Assembly: GCF_050947875.1 (NCBI RefSeq)
Contig: NC_134569.1
Coordinates: 200,948,627-201,012,626 of the forward strand
DNA from: Dermacentor variabilis
Taxonomy: Eukaryota; Arthropoda; Arachnida; Ixodida; Ixodidae
Length of the DNA stretch: 64,000 nt
Reading direction: 5' to 3'
The position numbers and the translations under genes are program-made. A model generated the notes under the pieces. It was not told where the DNA came from. It saw nothing but the letters and a program-made list of their open reading frames with translations, and ran no database searches. Of this stretch, positions 61,640 through 64,000 are shown one piece after another; positions within the stretch are counted from its first letter, which is position 1; the number at the start of each line of letters is the position of its first letter.

Positions 61640-63690
61640 ACCTCGGTATACGTTGGTCAGATTATCAAGCGGCTAACGCTGCCTATGTTCGGGCGGTTGC
61701 TGAAGCAAAACAAGTTCCCTCTACTGTTACGCTTCCTCCGTACTTACGCAGTAATCCTCGTAAATTTTGGACCGTTGTTGGCAGCAGAACTAACAGACAA
61801 ATACATTTGGAACATTCCGACAGCGCTGTCCTTGCCGATGAATGCTGCATTGTGCTGAATAATGATTTCGCATCAGTTCTTCATAAAGTGTCACCTATTT
61901 GAAACCCTTTGATTGGGGTTCGGAATTTCCCACCTATGGATCCCATTGTAATAGATTGGCACGGTGTAACAAATCTAACTAGGGGCTTAAAAATATATTT
62001 ATCTGCAGGACCCGATGAAATCACGTCGAAAATTCTAAAATGTACTGCCGTGTATTCATCTATTATTCTCTCTAAAATTTTTGAACAGTCCTTACAGTGC
62101 TCAATTCTACCCGACGATTGGAAAGATGGCAAGGTGGTTCCTGCTCACAAGTCTACTACACATTCACCCAAGAACTATCGCCCTATCTCATTAACCAGTA
62201 CTCCTTTCAAAATTCTAGAACATCTCATATATCCACACCTAGTTAATTTTCTAGAAACAAATTAATTTTTAACCCTTGTCAGCACGGCTTTAGGAAGCAC
62301 TTTTCATGTGAAACTCAGCTATTATCACTTACCAATGACCTGTTCTTTAATGCTGACCTAGGTTTTGATACTGACTGCATTTTCCTGGACTTTGCCAAGG
62401 CATTTGATACAATCCCACATAATTTACTGATCCTTAAGCTCAGCAAACTTAACGTTGATTCTAACGTCTTATCTTGGATTAGATACTTTCTGACTAACAG
62501 AACAGAGTACGTAACAGCTAATGATTATTCTTCTCCTTTGCTGTAACAACGGGAGCGCCGCAAGGATCGGTGCTGGGTCCATTGCTTTTCCTCACCTATA
62601 TCAACGACCTCCCTGACGGCACTACTTCTTCTTCTATTAAGCTCTTCCCCCACAACTGTGTACTTTAACATAAAATTACTAATCCAGCTGATGCATGCAA
62701 ACTGCAAAGCGATCTGAATAATGTGCCACTCTGGTGCAGTAAATGGCTAATGCAACTTAACGTAACCAAATGTAAAGCTATGCACATTTCCCGCCGTTCA
62801 AAATGCAGTCACACGCGCCTATACTTTCTTGAATTAATTAATTAATTAATTAATTATTAATTGTTTAATTAATTACTGCTTTATTTAGACAATACATTAT
62901 ATGTGATATAGGGGCTAAAAGCAGATGCAACTGCCTGACAAAGGCCCCCTCTTAACAGTAATCAGATAACGCCTGTTGAATCATACAACTATCTCGGCCT
63001 TCATATTACAAATAACCTCTCATGGCACACCCACATTGAGTACGCCTGTAATAATCCTCACCGCATGCTTGGATACCTGCGCCCCAATTTTGCATTTGCG
63101 CCTTCATCCCTTAGAGTAATTCTTTACCTAACATTGGTACCATCAAAGCTCGAATACGCATGCGCCATATGGGATCCCACTCAAACAACTCTAACTCTTT
63201 CCCTCGAATCAATCCAAAAACGTGCAGCTAGATTCATTTTATCAAATTACTCGCGTCATTCCAGCGTTACAGCAATGAAAAATACCCTAAACTTACCCCA
63301 TCTTTCATCCCGCAGAAAATGCGCTCGCCTTTCGCTATTTCGTAAAATTTTCCACTTCAACCCTGCATTAAAAGAGCAGCTTCTCACACAGCCATTTTAT
63401 GTTTCATCTCGTTCAGATCGTAGCTTTAAAGTAGGCGTGCCGTCATGTAAGACTGATCTTTACGGTGATTCTTTCATTCCTCGAACAAGCACGGAATGGA
63501 ACCATCTTCCCACTACCATGGCCGCCATCACGGACACTACTAACCTCAAGAACGCCATTAAACATGCCTTTGATTAAATCCAACGTTATTTGAACAAACT
63601 GTTTATGTTTGCCCCACTCTTTTCTGTAGTGCCTGCGGGCCCTGAAAGTAAGTAAGTAAATAAATAAATAATCAATAAATAACTAAATCA
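61640..63690 (+). pseudogene. Decayed CR1/L2-like LINE (linker, RT, C-terminus)
   Basis: From about 61665 one frame reads 'YQAANAAYVRAVAEAKQVPS' and 'NPRKFWTVVGSRTNRQIH', then a stop. 61909-62265 carries 'GPDEITSKILKC' and 'NYRPISLTSTPFKILEHL'. After frameshifts follow 'CQHGFRKHFSCETQLLSLTN', 'FLDFAKAFDTIPHNLL', and a degraded stretch with the 'GAPQGSVLGPLLF'-type motif. 63065-63577 gives the C-terminus ('SRSDRSFKVGVPSCK', 'SFIPRTSTEWNHLPTTMA'). It ends in a (GTAA)n(ATAA)n tail (about 63649-63690). The endonuclease is absent (5' truncation), and an insertion splits it at 62832-62957. Confidence 0.82.
62832..62957 (-). mobile_element. Short LINE 3' tail stub nested in the LINE
   Basis: It interrupts the RT-to-C-terminus reading between 'YTFL' and 'ITPVESYNYLGLHI'. 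Read on the minus strand it goes 'GGGGCCTTTGTCAGGCAGTT', 'TTTTAGCCCCTATATCACAT', 'CTAAATAAAGCA', then (ATTA)n. That fits the 3' tip of another CR1-like element. A possible TSD is TCTT, not secure. Confidence 0.55.
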
Positions 63691-63751
63691 ATTTCCGGTA
63701 ACTGACTAGGACTAAGTCAATGGCAGCCACAGCAGAGTATTGTTAGGTATG

Positions 63752-63927
63752 GCCGGACGCCAAGGGCGATACGTCATCCCCCTACCCTCTACTTGGTCGG
63801 ACAACACGGGCGATACGTCATCCCCCTACCCTCTACTTGGTCGGACGCCAAGGGCGATACGTCATCGCCCTACCTTCTACTTGGTCGGACGCCAAGGGCG
63901 ATACGTCATCCCCCTACCCTCTACTTG
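63752..63927 (+). repeat. 44-bp tandem repeat, four units
   Basis: Units start at 63752, 63796, 63840 and 63884, each 'GTCGGACGCCAAGGGCGATA' followed by 'CGTCATCCCCCTACCCTCTA' and 'CTTG'. Units differ at 1-5 positions. A fifth start ('GTCGGAC') at 63928 diverges. A TGTTAGG 12 bp upstream could be an LTR start, with the partner beyond the window. Confidence 0.95.
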
Positions 63928-64000
63928 GTCGGACCCCTCGGCGCCGAAGAGGTCATTCACCCGACCTTCTCGTCGGATTCGTCGAAAAGAGGATCGACTT

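Noticed and set aside
63752..63927. Possible CRISPR array
   Set aside because: The 44-bp units are contiguous with no spacers, so it is a simple tandem repeat.

Overview
The window looks like a repeat-dense animal genome segment, most likely from a hard tick (Ixodidae). This is an inference. The basis is the long intron-like AT-rich spacers, CpG-rich islands, a Ruka-like tRNA-derived SINE, many non-LTR retrotransposons with tick-like 3' tails, and a gypsy element whose gag and pol resemble those common in tick assemblies. There is no operon structure, no Shine-Dalgarno sequence, no CRISPR array and no rRNA or functional tRNA gene. Only one host exon is well supported (34816-34968, minus) and one weakly (53189-53318, minus), so the window is probably introns and/or intergenic DNA.

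Layout. 1-1.04 kb: 3' end of a LINE with repeated 3' tails. 1.7-2.05 kb: half of a palindromic TIR element. 2.75-6.18 kb: a TIR DNA transposon holding two later insertions, an I-like LINE stub and an RTE LINE, each with a target-site duplication (TSD). 9.2-11.66 kb: an I-like LINE (RT, RNase H, C-terminal finger) with a 13-bp TSD. 11.7-30.2 kb: mainly non-coding, with palindromic MITEs (15.6 and 18.3 kb), a foldback at 19.3 kb, a SINE at 22.85 kb, a 1.95-kb TIR element at 23.83 kb and CpG-rich blocks at 16.8-17.5, 20.5-21.7 and 27.5-28.4 kb. 30.2-34.63 kb: a nearly intact two-ORF CR1-like LINE. 34.8 kb: the host exon. 36.7-39.1 kb: TIR elements, one nested in another. 39.9-43.4 kb: decayed LINEs.

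43.42-50.03 kb holds the most notable element, a young LTR retrotransposon on the minus strand. It has 667-bp LTRs that differ at about four positions, a 4-bp TSD (GGGA), a tRNA-Leu-like primer site, gag with a SCAN-like capsid region and a zinc knuckle, a probable -1 frameshift at a U9 run, and a pol in the order protease, integrase, reverse transcriptase, RNase H. That order is copia-like, but the domains are gypsy-like, as in the Gmr1 group. It sits in the 3' UTR of an older LINE, whose tail has grown into a compound microsatellite (50.18-50.41 kb).

50.4-55.5 kb is largely spacer with a second candidate exon and another TIR repeat. 55.48-59.05 kb is a full-length RTE LINE broken by one stop codon and by an I-like LINE stub. 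61.6-63.7 kb is a decayed CR1/L2-like LINE with another LINE stub inside. The window ends in a 44-bp tandem repeat. The retrotransposon proteins act for their own copying; no host pathway can be read from this window.
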